NCBI RefSeq assembly: GCF_018129005.1
Contig: NZ_JAAEDL010000020.1
Location: 41,580 to 105,579 of the forward strand
DNA length: 64,000 nt
Source of the DNA: Neoroseomonas eburnea
GTDB lineage: Bacteria > Pseudomonadota > Alphaproteobacteria > Acetobacterales > Acetobacteraceae
Direction: 5' to 3'
The position numbers were made by a program, and so were the translations under genes. Shown in pieces: positions 1 through 7,956 of the stretch (position 1 is its first letter; the number at the start of each line of letters is the position of its first letter). Under the pieces are notes generated by a model that saw only the letters and a program-made list of their open reading frames with translations, was not told where the DNA came from and did not search any database.

Positions 1-2
1 TC

Positions 3-959
3 CTGATCGGCTCCGCCGCCGCTGCCGCCTTCGCGCGCCAGGCGACGGCGCAGGAGGCCTTCCCGTCGCGCCCCGTGACCATCGTCGTGGCCTTCCCGCC
101 CGGCGGGCAGGCGGATGTGGTGGGCCGCCCGGTGGCCGCGGCGCTGGAACGCATCTGGCGGGTCGCCGTGCCGATCCAGAACCGCGGCGGCGCCGCCGGC
201 GCCATCGGCAATGCCGCCGTCGCCCGCGCCACGCCGGATGGCTACACGCTGCTGATGGCGCTCTCCTCCATGGCGCTGCTGCCGGAGGCCGCGCGCGTGA
301 ACGGGCGCGAGCCGACCTACACGCCGGACATGCTCGCGCCGATCACCCTGTTCGCCGCCGACCCGACCCTGCTCGTCGTGCCCGCCGCCAGCCCGATTAG
401 CACCGTCGAGGAGTTCATTGCCGAGGTGAAGCGGCGGCCGGGGCAGGTCTCCTATTCCTCGGCCGGCAACTACTCCGCGCTGCATGTGCCGATGGCGCAG
501 CTCGCCCAGGCTGCCGGGCTCGACATGCTGCACGTGCCGTTCCAGGGCGGCGGGCCGGCGCTGACGGCGCTGCTCGCCGGGCAGGTGCAGTGCATGGCGT
601 CGGGCCCGGGGCCGGTGGCACCGCATATCCGCAACGGCACGCTGCGCCCGCTCGCCACCTGGGGCCGCACGCGGCTCGCCGGCTTCGAGGAGGTGCCGAC
701 GCTGATCGAGAAGGGCTTCCCGGATTGCGAGTTCTACATCTGGGTCGGGCTCTTCGCGCCTGTTGCGACGCCGGCGGCGGTCATCGCGCGCATCCGCGAC
801 GCGTCGCGCCAGGTGGCCGGGGATCCCGAGTTTCGTCGCGCCATGGCGGCGAGCGGCAATACGCTCGACCATCGGGACGGGGAGGCGTTCCTCCGCTTCT
901 ACACGGAGGACGCGGCGCGCCTGGTGCGGGTGGTGCGGGCGCTGGGGAAGATCGAGTGA
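3..959 (+). CDS. Bug-family periplasmic solute receptor, 5' end outside window
   Basis: Extracytoplasmic receptor of the TctC/Bug family; characterised members bind carboxylates in the periplasm for tripartite tricarboxylate transporters. The reading frame is already open at base 3, where an Ala-rich signal-peptide tail ends in an ATAQ-like cleavage site, so only a few N-terminal residues are missing. The mature part starts with the family hallmark RPVTIVVAFPPGGQADVV and has the second ligand-loop motif NRGGAAGAIGNA. About 318 residues are visible, the usual length. A GTG at base 75 lies inside the mature domain and is not the start. No transporter membrane subunit is next to it, so its partner is unknown. 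Confidence 0.9.
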   Translation: MIGSAAAAAFARQATAQEAFPSRPVTIVVAFPPGGQADVVGRPVAAALERIWRVAVPIQNRGGAAGAIGNAAVARATPDGYTLLMALSSMALLPEAARVNGREPTYTPDMLAPITLFAADPTLLVVPAASPISTVEEFIAEVKRRPGQVSYSSAGNYSALHVPMAQLAQAAGLDMLHVPFQGGGPALTALLAGQVQCMASGPGPVAPHIRNGTLRPLATWGRTRLAGFEEVPTLIEKGFPDCEFYIWVGLFAPVATPAAVIARIRDASRQVAGDPEFRRAMAASGNTLDHRDGEAFLRFYTEDAARLVRVVRALGKIE

Positions 960-964
960 AGGGC

Positions 965-990
965 GGGGGGAGAAGGGAACTTCTCCCCCC
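965..990. terminator. Hairpin downstream of the Bug gene
   Basis: An 11-bp perfect stem (bases 965-975 with 980-990) closes a GGAA tetraloop six bases after the Bug stop codon. No T-tract follows. It is the first of three hairpins in the 141-base gap between two convergent genes and probably ends or stabilises the plus-strand transcript. Confidence 0.55.
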
Positions 991-1005
991 GGGACCCCCC
1001 TCAAC

Positions 1006-1060
1006 CTTCCTTGTCACTTGGGGACTGACCTCCGATGTCAGTTCCCAAGTGACAAGGAAG
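1006..1060. repeat. 24-bp near-perfect inverted repeat between convergent genes
   Basis: Bases 1006-1029 pair with 1037-1060 around a 7-base loop; the only imperfection is one G-T pair. The arm starts CTTCCTTGTCACTTGG and is less GC-rich than its surroundings. The length and near-perfect symmetry exceed an ordinary terminator. It could be a bidirectional terminator or a mobile palindromic element; no second copy was seen in this window. Confidence 0.75.
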
Positions 1061-1070
1061 GGAGGGGGTT

Positions 1071-1092
1071 CGGGGGAGGTTCCCCTCCCCCG
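1071..1092. terminator. Hairpin at the 3' end of the peptide-receptor gene
   Basis: A 9-bp stem (1071-1079 with 1084-1092) with a TTCC loop lies eight bases beyond the minus-strand stop codon at 1101-1103. It is a likely terminator for the minus-strand gene. Confidence 0.5.
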
Positions 1093-1100
1093 ACCTTCCT

Positions 1101-2711
1101 TCAGGCACCCCAGTTCCGCCGCGAGAAATCCATCACGAAGGACTTCGATGCCCGCCACGGAAGGTCGCGCCGCTTCCCCGTGAAGTTCGCCGTCTGGAAC
1201 AGCACGGTGTAGGCGGGGTCTTCCCGTTCGGTCAGCGTCAGCATCCGCCGGAAGGCGGCCCGGCGCTTGCCGAGATCGGTTTCCACCTGAAGCGCATCGA
1301 GCAGGCGCGGCGCTTCCTCGTTCTGCCACTGCCCGGCGGCCCAGGTCTGCCCGCCCGGCCCGTAGACCGACATCGGCGCGACCGGGTCGTTGAACACCGC
1401 GGTGTTGGAATTGTCGCACAGCCCGCGCCCCGGGAAGCGCCCGAGGATCTGCCCCCAGTTCTCCTTCATCTCGATCTGCACGTTGAGCCCGACCTGGCGC
1501 CAGCCTTCCACCAGGATCTGCGAGCTCGCGACCTGCCCGGTGTAGTAGTTGTTCAGGAGCTGATAGGGGATCGGCTCGCCGCGGTAGTCGGCCTCGCGCA
1601 GCAGGCGGCGCGCTTCGGCGGGGTCGAAGCGCGGCGCTTCCCAGTCGCGGATCATCATCTCGCCGTAAACCTCCCACTGGAGGCCACGCGGCACGGTGGT
1701 GCGCCCGCCCCACAGGCTGTCCACGATCGCCTGGCGATCGATGCCGTGCGACATGGCGCGGCGCACCAGCGGGTTGGCCAGCACCGGATGCGTCTTGTCC
1801 CAGACGATCAGGCGGATGTTGTTGATCGGCCCGCCGACGACCTCGTGCCGGGCGCTGCGCTCGACGCCGCCGATCTGGTCCGGCGGCAGGTCGCAGATGA
1901 AGTCGTAGTCGCCGGCGAGCAGCCCGTTCACCCGCGCCGCGACATCGGGCACTTCCACCAGGCGGATCGACTTCAGCGGCGGCCGCCCGCCCCAATGGGC
2001 GTCATGCGCCTCCAGCAGCAGGTCGCGGCCGGGCCGGTGCTCGACGATGCGATAGGGCCCCGTGCCGACCGGCCTGCGTGCCCAGTCGAGCCAGCTCGGC
2101 GCCGCGTCGAAGGCGGCGCGGGAGAAGATGGCGCCGGAGGTGCGCGTCAGCCGCCCTTCCAGCGTCACGTCCGGCACCGAGTTCACGAAGCGGACGGTGC
2201 GCGCATCGACCACCTCCATCTTCTCGAAGCCCGGGAAATGCGCGCGGGAGATGGCGACCGCCTCCGGCGGCGGCGTCTTGCCGCCCTGGCCGGCGGTGGT
2301 GGAGACGAACAGCCCGCGGCTGTCGGCGGCAAGCCCCGTCCACATGCGTTCGCGCGAGAAGGTGAAGGCGACGTCCTCGGCCGTCATGGTGCGGCCGTCA
2401 TGCATCACCACGCCCTCGCGCAGCGTCAGCTCCAGCGTCTTCGCGTCGATCCGCCGCCAGGCGGTGGCGAGCACCGGCTCGGCGCGCTCCGTCACCTGCC
2501 AGTCGATGCCGATCAGCGGCTCGGAGAAGGAGGGCATGATGCGGAAGCCGACATTGGACTGCTCGCGCATCGGCTCCAGCGTGCCGGAGGTGCTGATGAC
2601 CTGCACCGCGATCGTCACGCCCGGCCGGGTGTCGCCCTGGGCGAGAGCGATGCGCGGCAATGTGCCGGCCGCCGCGAGGCCGGCGAGGAGGTTTCTGCGA
2701 TTCAGCGTCAT
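1101..2711 (-). CDS. ABC transporter substrate-binding protein, peptide type (SBP_bac_5)
   Basis: Periplasmic receptor of the family-5 (oligopeptide/nickel/dipeptide) ABC importers, 536 residues. The signal peptide carries NRRNLLAG and ends at ALAQ (about residue 25), a Tat-like layout. The family's central segment, in which conserved receptor arginines precede an 'AID' helix, is visible as LVRRAMSHGIDRQAIVDSLW. The start at 2711 was chosen over the upstream in-frame ATG at 2846 because the signal peptide begins there and GGAG lies ten bases before it. No permease or ATPase gene is adjacent, so the receptor is an orphan here. Its ligand cannot be told from sequence. Confidence 0.9.
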   Translation of the reverse strand: MTLNRRNLLAGLAAAGTLPRIALAQGDTRPGVTIAVQVISTSGTLEPMREQSNVGFRIMPSFSEPLIGIDWQVTERAEPVLATAWRRIDAKTLELTLREGVVMHDGRTMTAEDVAFTFSRERMWTGLAADSRGLFVSTTAGQGGKTPPPEAVAISRAHFPGFEKMEVVDARTVRFVNSVPDVTLEGRLTRTSGAIFSRAAFDAAPSWLDWARRPVGTGPYRIVEHRPGRDLLLEAHDAHWGGRPPLKSIRLVEVPDVAARVNGLLAGDYDFICDLPPDQIGGVERSARHEVVGGPINNIRLIVWDKTHPVLANPLVRRAMSHGIDRQAIVDSLWGGRTTVPRGLQWEVYGEMMIRDWEAPRFDPAEARRLLREADYRGEPIPYQLLNNYYTGQVASSQILVEGWRQVGLNVQIEMKENWGQILGRFPGRGLCDNSNTAVFNDPVAPMSVYGPGGQTWAAGQWQNEEAPRLLDALQVETDLGKRRAAFRRMLTLTEREDPAYTVLFQTANFTGKRRDLPWRASKSFVMDFSRRNWGA

Positions 2712-2919
2712 GGCGTTCTGCTCCGTTGCGTGCAAACGGGCCAGGACGCTAGGCGCGCCCCGTGACAGGCCGCGGACGTTCCGGTGAACCCTGCGGGTCG
2801 CCGCTGGATGTGCCTTGCGGTTGTCCGTGGGGGCGGGGGCCCGCAACCCCCCGCCCTTGCATCGGCGCCCGCCAGGGTTTCAATGGCGCCGGACCGACAC
2901 GCAGAGAGGATTCACCCGC

Positions 2920-4107
2920 ATGACCGCCGACGGACCGGAAGCGAAGATCACCGCCTGGCTCGCCAGCCAGAAGGAGGCGATGCTCGCCGAACTGGCCGAG
3001 ATGGTGAACACCGACGGCGGCTCCTACGACAAGGCCGGCGTCGATCGCACCGGCCAGCAGGTGAAGCGCTTCCTCGACTCCCACGGCATCGCGACCGAGG
3101 TCCTGCCGCAGCAGAAGCACGGCGACTGCATCCGCGGCATCGTCGATGGCGGCCATGCCCTCGGCACCGGCAACCAGCGCAGCAACATCGTGCTGATGGG
3201 CCACCGCGACACCGTCTTCCCGAAGGGTGAGCCCGAACGCCGCCCCTTCCGCATCGAGAACGGCATCGCCACCGGCCCCGGCGTCGCCGACATGAAGGCC
3301 GGCATCGTGATGAACATGTTCGTCCTTGCCGCCTTCAGGAAGTTCGGCGGCGCCCCGGGACCGCTGGTCGGCCTCTTCACCGGCGACGAGGAGATCGGCA
3401 GCCCCGAAGGCCGCCCGGTCATCGAGGCCGAGGCGAAGAATGCCCGCGTCGTCTTCAACAGCGAGCCCGGCCGCGCCTCCGGCAACGTCGTGAAGGCGCG
3501 CAAGGGCGGCGTCTTCTCCGTCGTCGACATCGAGGGCAAGGCCGCGCATTCGGGCGGCAATTTCGAAGCCGGCATCAGCGCGATCGGGGAAGCGGCGCAC
3601 AAGATCGTCGCCATCCACGCGCTGACCGACCTCAAGCGCGGCATCACGCTGAATGTCGGCCTGATCCAGGGCGGGCAGAGCGTGAACACCACCGCGCCGA
3701 ACTGCCAGTTCCAGATCGACCTGCGCTATGTCGAGCCCGCCGACCGCGACGAGATCATGGGCAAGATCCACGATATCGTCGCCCGCGCCTACGTCCCGGG
3801 CACCAGGGCGGTGCTGACCGTCAAGGGCGAGTTCCTGCCGCTCAACCCGACGCCGGCCTCGGACCGCGTCTTCGCCGTCTACCAGAAGGCGGCGGCGGAT
3901 AGCGGGCTCAAGGTGGAAGGCGAGTTCACCGGCGGCTGCGCGGATTCCGGCTTCACCGCGGCGCTCGGCGTGCCGACGCTCTGCGCCGTGGGACCGGTCG
4001 GCGGCAAGGCCCACAGCCCGGAAGAGTACCTGGAGGTGGAGAGCTTCGTGCCGCGGGCCCAGGCGATGGCGCGCGCCATCCTGAGGCTGGAGCAGACCGG
4101 CCTCTGA
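2920..4107 (+). CDS. M20-family metallopeptidase (CPG2-like)
   Basis: Zinc-dependent amidohydrolase/exopeptidase of 395 residues, closest in pattern to glutamate carboxypeptidase (CPG2) and ArgE/DapE. Expected metal ligands and catalytic residues are present: H95 and D97 in MGHRDTV, D124 in GVADMK, the E157-E158 pair in GDEEIG, E182 in NSEPGR, dimer-domain H210 and the last ligand H365 in GKAHSPEE. The start at 2920 follows GAGAGGA at a good distance; an upstream in-frame ATG at 2815 would add 35 unrelated residues. There is no signal peptide, so it is cytoplasmic. It likely hydrolyses an N-acyl or peptide bond of an imported substrate. It is divergent from the peptide-type ABC receptor, which would fit peptide use. 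Confidence 0.9.
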   Translation: MTADGPEAKITAWLASQKEAMLAELAEMVNTDGGSYDKAGVDRTGQQVKRFLDSHGIATEVLPQQKHGDCIRGIVDGGHALGTGNQRSNIVLMGHRDTVFPKGEPERRPFRIENGIATGPGVADMKAGIVMNMFVLAAFRKFGGAPGPLVGLFTGDEEIGSPEGRPVIEAEAKNARVVFNSEPGRASGNVVKARKGGVFSVVDIEGKAAHSGGNFEAGISAIGEAAHKIVAIHALTDLKRGITLNVGLIQGGQSVNTTAPNCQFQIDLRYVEPADRDEIMGKIHDIVARAYVPGTRAVLTVKGEFLPLNPTPASDRVFAVYQKAAADSGLKVEGEFTGGCADSGFTAALGVPTLCAVGPVGGKAHSPEEYLEVESFVPRAQAMARAILRLEQTGL

Positions 4108-4115
4108 CCCCACAT

Positions 4116-4138
4116 GCGGCGGGTGAGGAGCCCGCCGC
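4116..4138 (+). promoter_or_regulatory. Hairpin presenting the ribosome binding site of the next gene in its loop
   Basis: An 8-bp perfect stem (4116-4123 with 4131-4138) encloses TGAGGAG, which holds the best Shine-Dalgarno candidate for the regulator gene starting at 4140. The stem ends one base before the ATG. It may end the peptidase transcript, tune translation of the regulator, or both. Confidence 0.4.
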
Positions 4139-4139
4139 C

Positions 4140-4712
4140 ATGCCGGAAGCCGACCCCGCATCCGCCCAGCGCATCCTGGACGCCGCCCTGATGGAGGCGG
4201 AGGCCTCGGGGTGGTACGACCTTCGCCTCCACGCCGTCGCCGCGCGCGCCGGCGTACCCCTCGCGGCGGTTCTGCAACACTACCGCGATGCCGACGCCAT
4301 CGCCGACGCCTGGTTCGCCCGGGCGCTGGCCGCGATGCTGGAGGGCGACCCGCCCGATTCCGGGGACCCGGCCTCGGCGCGGATGGAGACGGTGCTGATG
4401 CGCTGGTTCGCCGCCCATGGCGCGCACCGCGCCGTCGCCGGCGCCATGCTGCGCGCCAAGCTGCACCCGTCGCATCCGCACCACTGGGTGCCGATGGTCT
4501 TCAGCCTGTCGCGGCTGATCCACTGGGCGCTCGACGCCGCGCGGCTGGATGCGCGCGGCCTGCCGCGCCAGGCGGAGGAGGTGGGGCTGACCCTGCTGTT
4601 CCTCCGCACGCTGCCCGTCTGGCAGCACGACAACTCGGCCGTGCTGGAGCGCACCCGCGGCTTCCTGCGCCGCAACCTCGGCTGGCTCGACCGCCTGCCG
4701 AGGCGGCACTGA
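4140..4712 (+). CDS. TetR-like (or COQ9-like) helix-turn-helix protein
   Basis: 190 residues. The N-terminal 60 residues fit a TetR DNA-binding domain: the helix-turn-helix reads RLHAVAARAGVPLAAVLQHY. The C-terminal part (PRQAEEVGLTLLFLRTLPVW) also resembles alphaproteobacterial COQ9-type proteins, which share the TetR fold, so a non-regulatory role is possible. It starts 32 bases after the M20 peptidase gene and probably shares its transcript. Its stop codon directly abuts the stop codon of the convergent Bug gene at 4713. Confidence 0.7.
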   Translation: MPEADPASAQRILDAALMEAEASGWYDLRLHAVAARAGVPLAAVLQHYRDADAIADAWFARALAAMLEGDPPDSGDPASARMETVLMRWFAAHGAHRAVAGAMLRAKLHPSHPHHWVPMVFSLSRLIHWALDAARLDARGLPRQAEEVGLTLLFLRTLPVWQHDNSAVLERTRGFLRRNLGWLDRLPRRH

Positions 4713-5681
4713 TCACCCGCGCCAGGGCCGCACCTGCCACAGGCGCTTCAGGCTGTCGTCCACGCCCTGCGCGAAGGCGCGGTATTCCGCGCCGACCAGT
4801 GGCCGCAGGGGCATGAACTGCCGCTCCGCCTCGCGCCGGAAGCCTTCGTCGTTCAACGCGGCACGGAAGGCGGCTTCGAGCCGCGCGACGATCGGCGCGG
4901 GCATGCCCGGCGGGCCGACGATGCCGCGCGACGCGCCGCCGACGATGTCGAAGCCGGCCTCGCGGAAGGTCGGCACGTCGTTCGCTTCCGGCTGGCGGCG
5001 CGCCGCGCCCTGCGCCAGGATGCGCAGCTTTCCTTCCCGCTTCAGTTGCAGCGCGTCGTTCACGTTCAGCACCGCCAGGTCCATGTTCCCGCCGAGCAGC
5101 TGGGGGATGAGCGGGGCGGCGCCGGCGAAGGGCACCTGCACCATGGGCGGCACGTTCGCGGCGGACTCGAAGGCCAGCATGAAGAGGTGGTCGTCGCTGC
5201 CGATGCCGGTGGTGCCGTAGGTGACCTGGCCCGGCCGCGCCCGTGCCGCGGCGACCACGTCCGCGACGGTGCGGAAGGGGCTCTCGGCGCGCACATAGAA
5301 GCAGTTCGCATCCTCGACGATGTTGCAGAGGAAGGTGAAGTCCATCGCGCGGTAGCGCACCTGGCGCTCCAGCGGGATCGCGTTGTGCGCCGGGATGGTG
5401 GTGGCGCCGAGCACGTAGCCGTCGGCCGGCGAGTTGAAGGTCGCCTCCAGCCCGATCTGCCCGGCGGCGCCGGTGCGGTTCACCACCACCGGCCGGAAGC
5501 CGGGGATCTGGACGGCGATCAGGGGCATGACGAGGCGGGTCATCACGTCCACCCCGCCGCCGGCCGGGAAGGGCACGATGACCTCCACCGGCTTGTCTGC
5601 GGGCCAGGCGGGTTGCGCCCATGACGGTGCCGGCACGGCAAGGGTTCCGGCCCCGGCAAGCAGGGCGCGACGCGTGGTCAT
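4713..5681 (-). CDS. Bug-family solute receptor
   Basis: 322 residues with a TTRRALLAG signal peptide cleaved near SWAQ. Ligand-site motifs are VIVPFPAGGGVDVMTR and NRTGAAGQIG. The start at 5681 is set by GGGAGG nine bases upstream; a longer frame continues beyond 5681 but has no homology. It is followed upstream (at 5852-6820) by a close paralogue that shares the mature N-terminus WPADKP/WPADRP, indicating tandem duplication. Membrane partners are absent. Confidence 0.9.
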   Translation of the reverse strand: MTTRRALLAGAGTLAVPAPSWAQPAWPADKPVEVIVPFPAGGGVDVMTRLVMPLIAVQIPGFRPVVVNRTGAAGQIGLEATFNSPADGYVLGATTIPAHNAIPLERQVRYRAMDFTFLCNIVEDANCFYVRAESPFRTVADVVAAARARPGQVTYGTTGIGSDDHLFMLAFESAANVPPMVQVPFAGAAPLIPQLLGGNMDLAVLNVNDALQLKREGKLRILAQGAARRQPEANDVPTFREAGFDIVGGASRGIVGPPGMPAPIVARLEAAFRAALNDEGFRREAERQFMPLRPLVGAEYRAFAQGVDDSLKRLWQVRPWRG

Positions 5682-5718
5682 GTCTGTTGTCCTCCCAGGT
5701 CTCGTTGCGGGGAGGCTA

Positions 5719-5821
5719 GAGCAGATCCCGATCAGGTGGAATCGCCTGATCGGGCAAAGATGCTCGCGAGAACAAAGGGCTGGAGCGGTTGCCGTGAGCC
5801 AGGGCGAACGGAAACCGCTCC
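5719..5821. repeat. Palindromic repeat family B, copy 1
   Basis: About 103 bases with two nested hairpins: a 10-bp perfect stem CCCGATCAGG/CCTGATCGGG with an 8-base loop, then GGAGCGGTT pairing with AACCGCTCC at the far end. Reverse-complement relatives occur at 44648-44749 and 51511-51605. It fills most of the space between two tandem Bug genes. Confidence 0.8.
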
Positions 5822-5851
5822 AGGCGGCGCCGGTTCGCTGCCGCAAGGATT

Positions 5852-6820
5852 TCAGCGCCGCCACGGCCTGCGGGCGAACATGGCGCGCACAACCTCGCCT
5901 TCCGCCAGCACCATGTCGCGATAGGCCGCGCCCACCAGCGGCCGCAGCGGCAGGGAGACGCGCTCCGCGTCGCGCGTGAAGGCCGGGTCGGCGAAGGCCG
6001 CGGCGAATGCCGCCTCCATCGCGCGCGCGGCCTCGGGCGGGAAGCCCGGCGGGCCGACGATGCCGCGGGCGGAGCCGATCACCACGTCGAAGCCCTGCTC
6101 GCGGAAGGTCGGCACCTCCGCCGCGGCCGACCAGCGCTGCGGGGAAGCCTGGCCGAGGCAGCGGATCTTGCCCTCCCGCATCAGCACGATGCCCTCGCTC
6201 ATGTTGAAGGAGGCGACGTTCACCGCTCCGGAGAGCAGGTCCCGCTGCACCTGCGCCGTGCCGTTGAACGGCGCGTGAAGGGCGCGCACCTCCGCCTTCT
6301 CCTCGAGGCCGAGCAGCACCAGGTGGTCGTCGGAGCCGACCCCCGCGGCGCTGCCGACCGAGACGCTTTCCGGGCTGCGCTTCAGCGCCGCCACCAGGTC
6401 GCCGAGGTTGCGCAGCGGCGAACCGGCCAGCACCCACAGCCCGCAGGCATCGTCCACGATATTGGCGATGTAGGTGAATTCCTCCGCCTTCCAGCGCACC
6501 GGCCGTTCCAGCGGTAGGGTCGAGACGTTGAGGCTGCCGATGGCGCCGATGGTATGCCCGTCCGGCGCCGCGTTGAAGATCGCCTCCATGCCGAGCTGCC
6601 CGGAGGCGCCGGGGCGGTTGCTGACGACGAAGCGCGCGCCGGGCAGAAGCGGCGCGACCTGGTGCGTGGCGAAGCGCGCCACCGCGTCGACGCCGCCGCC
6701 GGGCGGGAAGGGGACGATGACCTCGATCGGCCGGTCCGCCGGCCAGGCCGCATGGGCGTGGCGGAGGACAGGCAACGAAAGGCCGAGCCCGGCGAGGGGC
6801 AGGTGGCGGCGCGCGATCAT
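5852..6820 (-). CDS. Bug-family solute receptor, paralogue of the 4713-5681 gene
   Basis: 322 residues starting MIARRHLPLAG, signal peptide ending near AHAA. Motifs VIVPFPPGGGVDAVAR and NRPGASGQLG mark the binding cleft. The start at 6820 is the ATG in front of the signal peptide, preceded by GGGGAAACGCC; upstream in-frame codons to 7030 encode nothing recognisable and overlap the divergent thioesterase gene. It is transcribed towards the 4713-5681 copy, with repeat B copy 1 between the two. Confidence 0.9.
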   Translation of the reverse strand: MIARRHLPLAGLGLSLPVLRHAHAAWPADRPIEVIVPFPPGGGVDAVARFATHQVAPLLPGARFVVSNRPGASGQLGMEAIFNAAPDGHTIGAIGSLNVSTLPLERPVRWKAEEFTYIANIVDDACGLWVLAGSPLRNLGDLVAALKRSPESVSVGSAAGVGSDDHLVLLGLEEKAEVRALHAPFNGTAQVQRDLLSGAVNVASFNMSEGIVLMREGKIRCLGQASPQRWSAAAEVPTFREQGFDVVIGSARGIVGPPGFPPEAARAMEAAFAAAFADPAFTRDAERVSLPLRPLVGAAYRDMVLAEGEVVRAMFARRPWRR

Positions 6821-6941
6821 GGCGTTTCCCCGTATTCGTATCCGGGGAGCCTCGCGCCCCGCGGGGCGCGGATCAAGCGGCGGCTTTCCCCGCGCCGCGG
6901 GCCGCCGCACAATCGGCGACCACACGGGCAGGAACCAGGGC

Positions 6942-7388
6942 ATGGACGCGACACTGCGCGACCGCTTCGACGTCGAGGGACAATGGGCGCTCTGGCGCGA
7001 GCACACGATCCGCTGGGCGGAATGCGACATCTACGCGCACGTCAATCACGCCGCCTACCTGACGCTGTTCGAGGACATGCGCATCGAATGGTGGCTCGGC
7101 GCCGGCGGCACCTTCGCCCCGGACGCGCCGGGCCCGGTGGTGGGCTCGCTGGAGGTGAAGTACCACCGCCCCGGCCATTTCCGCGACGGCGTGCTGCTGA
7201 CCGCGCGGACGGCATCCTTCCGCCGTTCCTCCTTCGTGCACCAGTACGCGATGTGGCGCGATGGGCTGCTGTGCTCGGCGCGCGCGCTCTGCGTCGTCAT
7301 CGACAACGCCACGGGAAGGAAGGCCGAGATCACCGAGCCGATGCGCCGCCTGATGGCCGACCGCGACGGTGCGGTGGCCGAGGTCTGA
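6942..7388 (+). CDS. Acyl-CoA thioesterase, 4HBT hot-dog family
   Basis: 148 residues. The motif WAECDIYAHVNHAAYL contains the catalytic aspartate (D29) and the HVNH turn typical of YbgC/FadM/4-hydroxybenzoyl-CoA thioesterase proteins, which hydrolyse acyl-CoA thioesters in the cytoplasm. The length is normal for a single hot-dog domain. The start at 6942 follows AGGAACCAGGGC. It is divergent from the Bug gene at 5852-6820 and is followed at once by a strong hairpin that includes its stop codon. Confidence 0.85.
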   Translation: MDATLRDRFDVEGQWALWREHTIRWAECDIYAHVNHAAYLTLFEDMRIEWWLGAGGTFAPDAPGPVVGSLEVKYHRPGHFRDGVLLTARTASFRRSSFVHQYAMWRDGLLCSARALCVVIDNATGRKAEITEPMRRLMADRDGAVAEV

Positions 7389-7419
7389 CGCCGGTCGGCC
7401 TATCCGCCGACCGGCGTCA
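7386..7419. terminator. Bidirectional terminator hairpin
   Basis: A 13-bp perfect stem (7386-7398 with 7407-7419), extendable by one C-G pair, starts with the stop codon TGA of the thioesterase gene. It lies between convergent genes (thioesterase and YqhA-like), so it can serve both. No T-tract follows. Confidence 0.7.
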
Positions 7420-7449
7420 GGGCCTTGCCTTCGCGCGCGGCCGCCGCGT

Positions 7450-7953
7450 TCAGCCCTTCGGCGCCTTGGCGGCGAACCAGTCCGCCACCGCCATCAGGAG
7501 GTAGCCGAGCAGGAAGACCAGGTTGATGACGACGAGCCAATAGAGCTGCGTCTCGCTGACCGTCTCCTCCAGCTTCATCAGCGCCTTCAGCATGGTCACG
7601 GCGGAGATCGCGGCCATCGAGGCGAACAGCTTCTTCTTCAGCCCGCCGAAATCCACCGTGGTCAGCCAGGCCGGCCAGTCCCGCGTGCCGCCGGGGTCGA
7701 TGCGGGAGACGATGTTCTCGTAGCCGGAGAAGATGACGATGACGACCAGCCCGGCCATCAGCGTCAGGTCGACCATGGACAGCACCTTCACGATCGCCTG
7801 GTGCTCCGAGAAGGTCATGGCGTTGGTGACGGCCGAATGCAGTTCGCGCAGGAAGGCCGCGAGCAGCGTGAACAGCGCGAGCACCAGCCCGAGATAGAAG
7901 GGCACCAGCGCCCAGCGGCTGACGACGATGAGGCGCTCGATCAGCCGCTCCAT
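7450..7953 (-). CDS. YqhA/UPF0114-family membrane protein
   Basis: 167 residues with three to four hydrophobic segments (about residues 10-35, 60-80 and 135-160). The pattern ERLIVVSRWALVPFYLGL near the N-terminus and the segment around IFSGYENIVSR are typical of UPF0114 proteins, whose function is not established. The start at 7953 lies three bases after the stop of the upstream DenD-like gene, so the two are cotranscribed. No link between UPF0114 and sugar-acid metabolism is established; the pairing may be positional. Confidence 0.85.
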   Translation of the reverse strand: MERLIERLIVVSRWALVPFYLGLVLALFTLLAAFLRELHSAVTNAMTFSEHQAIVKVLSMVDLTLMAGLVVIVIFSGYENIVSRIDPGGTRDWPAWLTTVDFGGLKKKLFASMAAISAVTMLKALMKLEETVSETQLYWLVVINLVFLLGYLLMAVADWFAAKAPKG

Positions 7954-7956
7954 GGC

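Noticed and set aside
2749..4161. 470-codon minus-strand open frame opposite the M20 peptidase
   Set aside because: No motif, shadow of the real gene.
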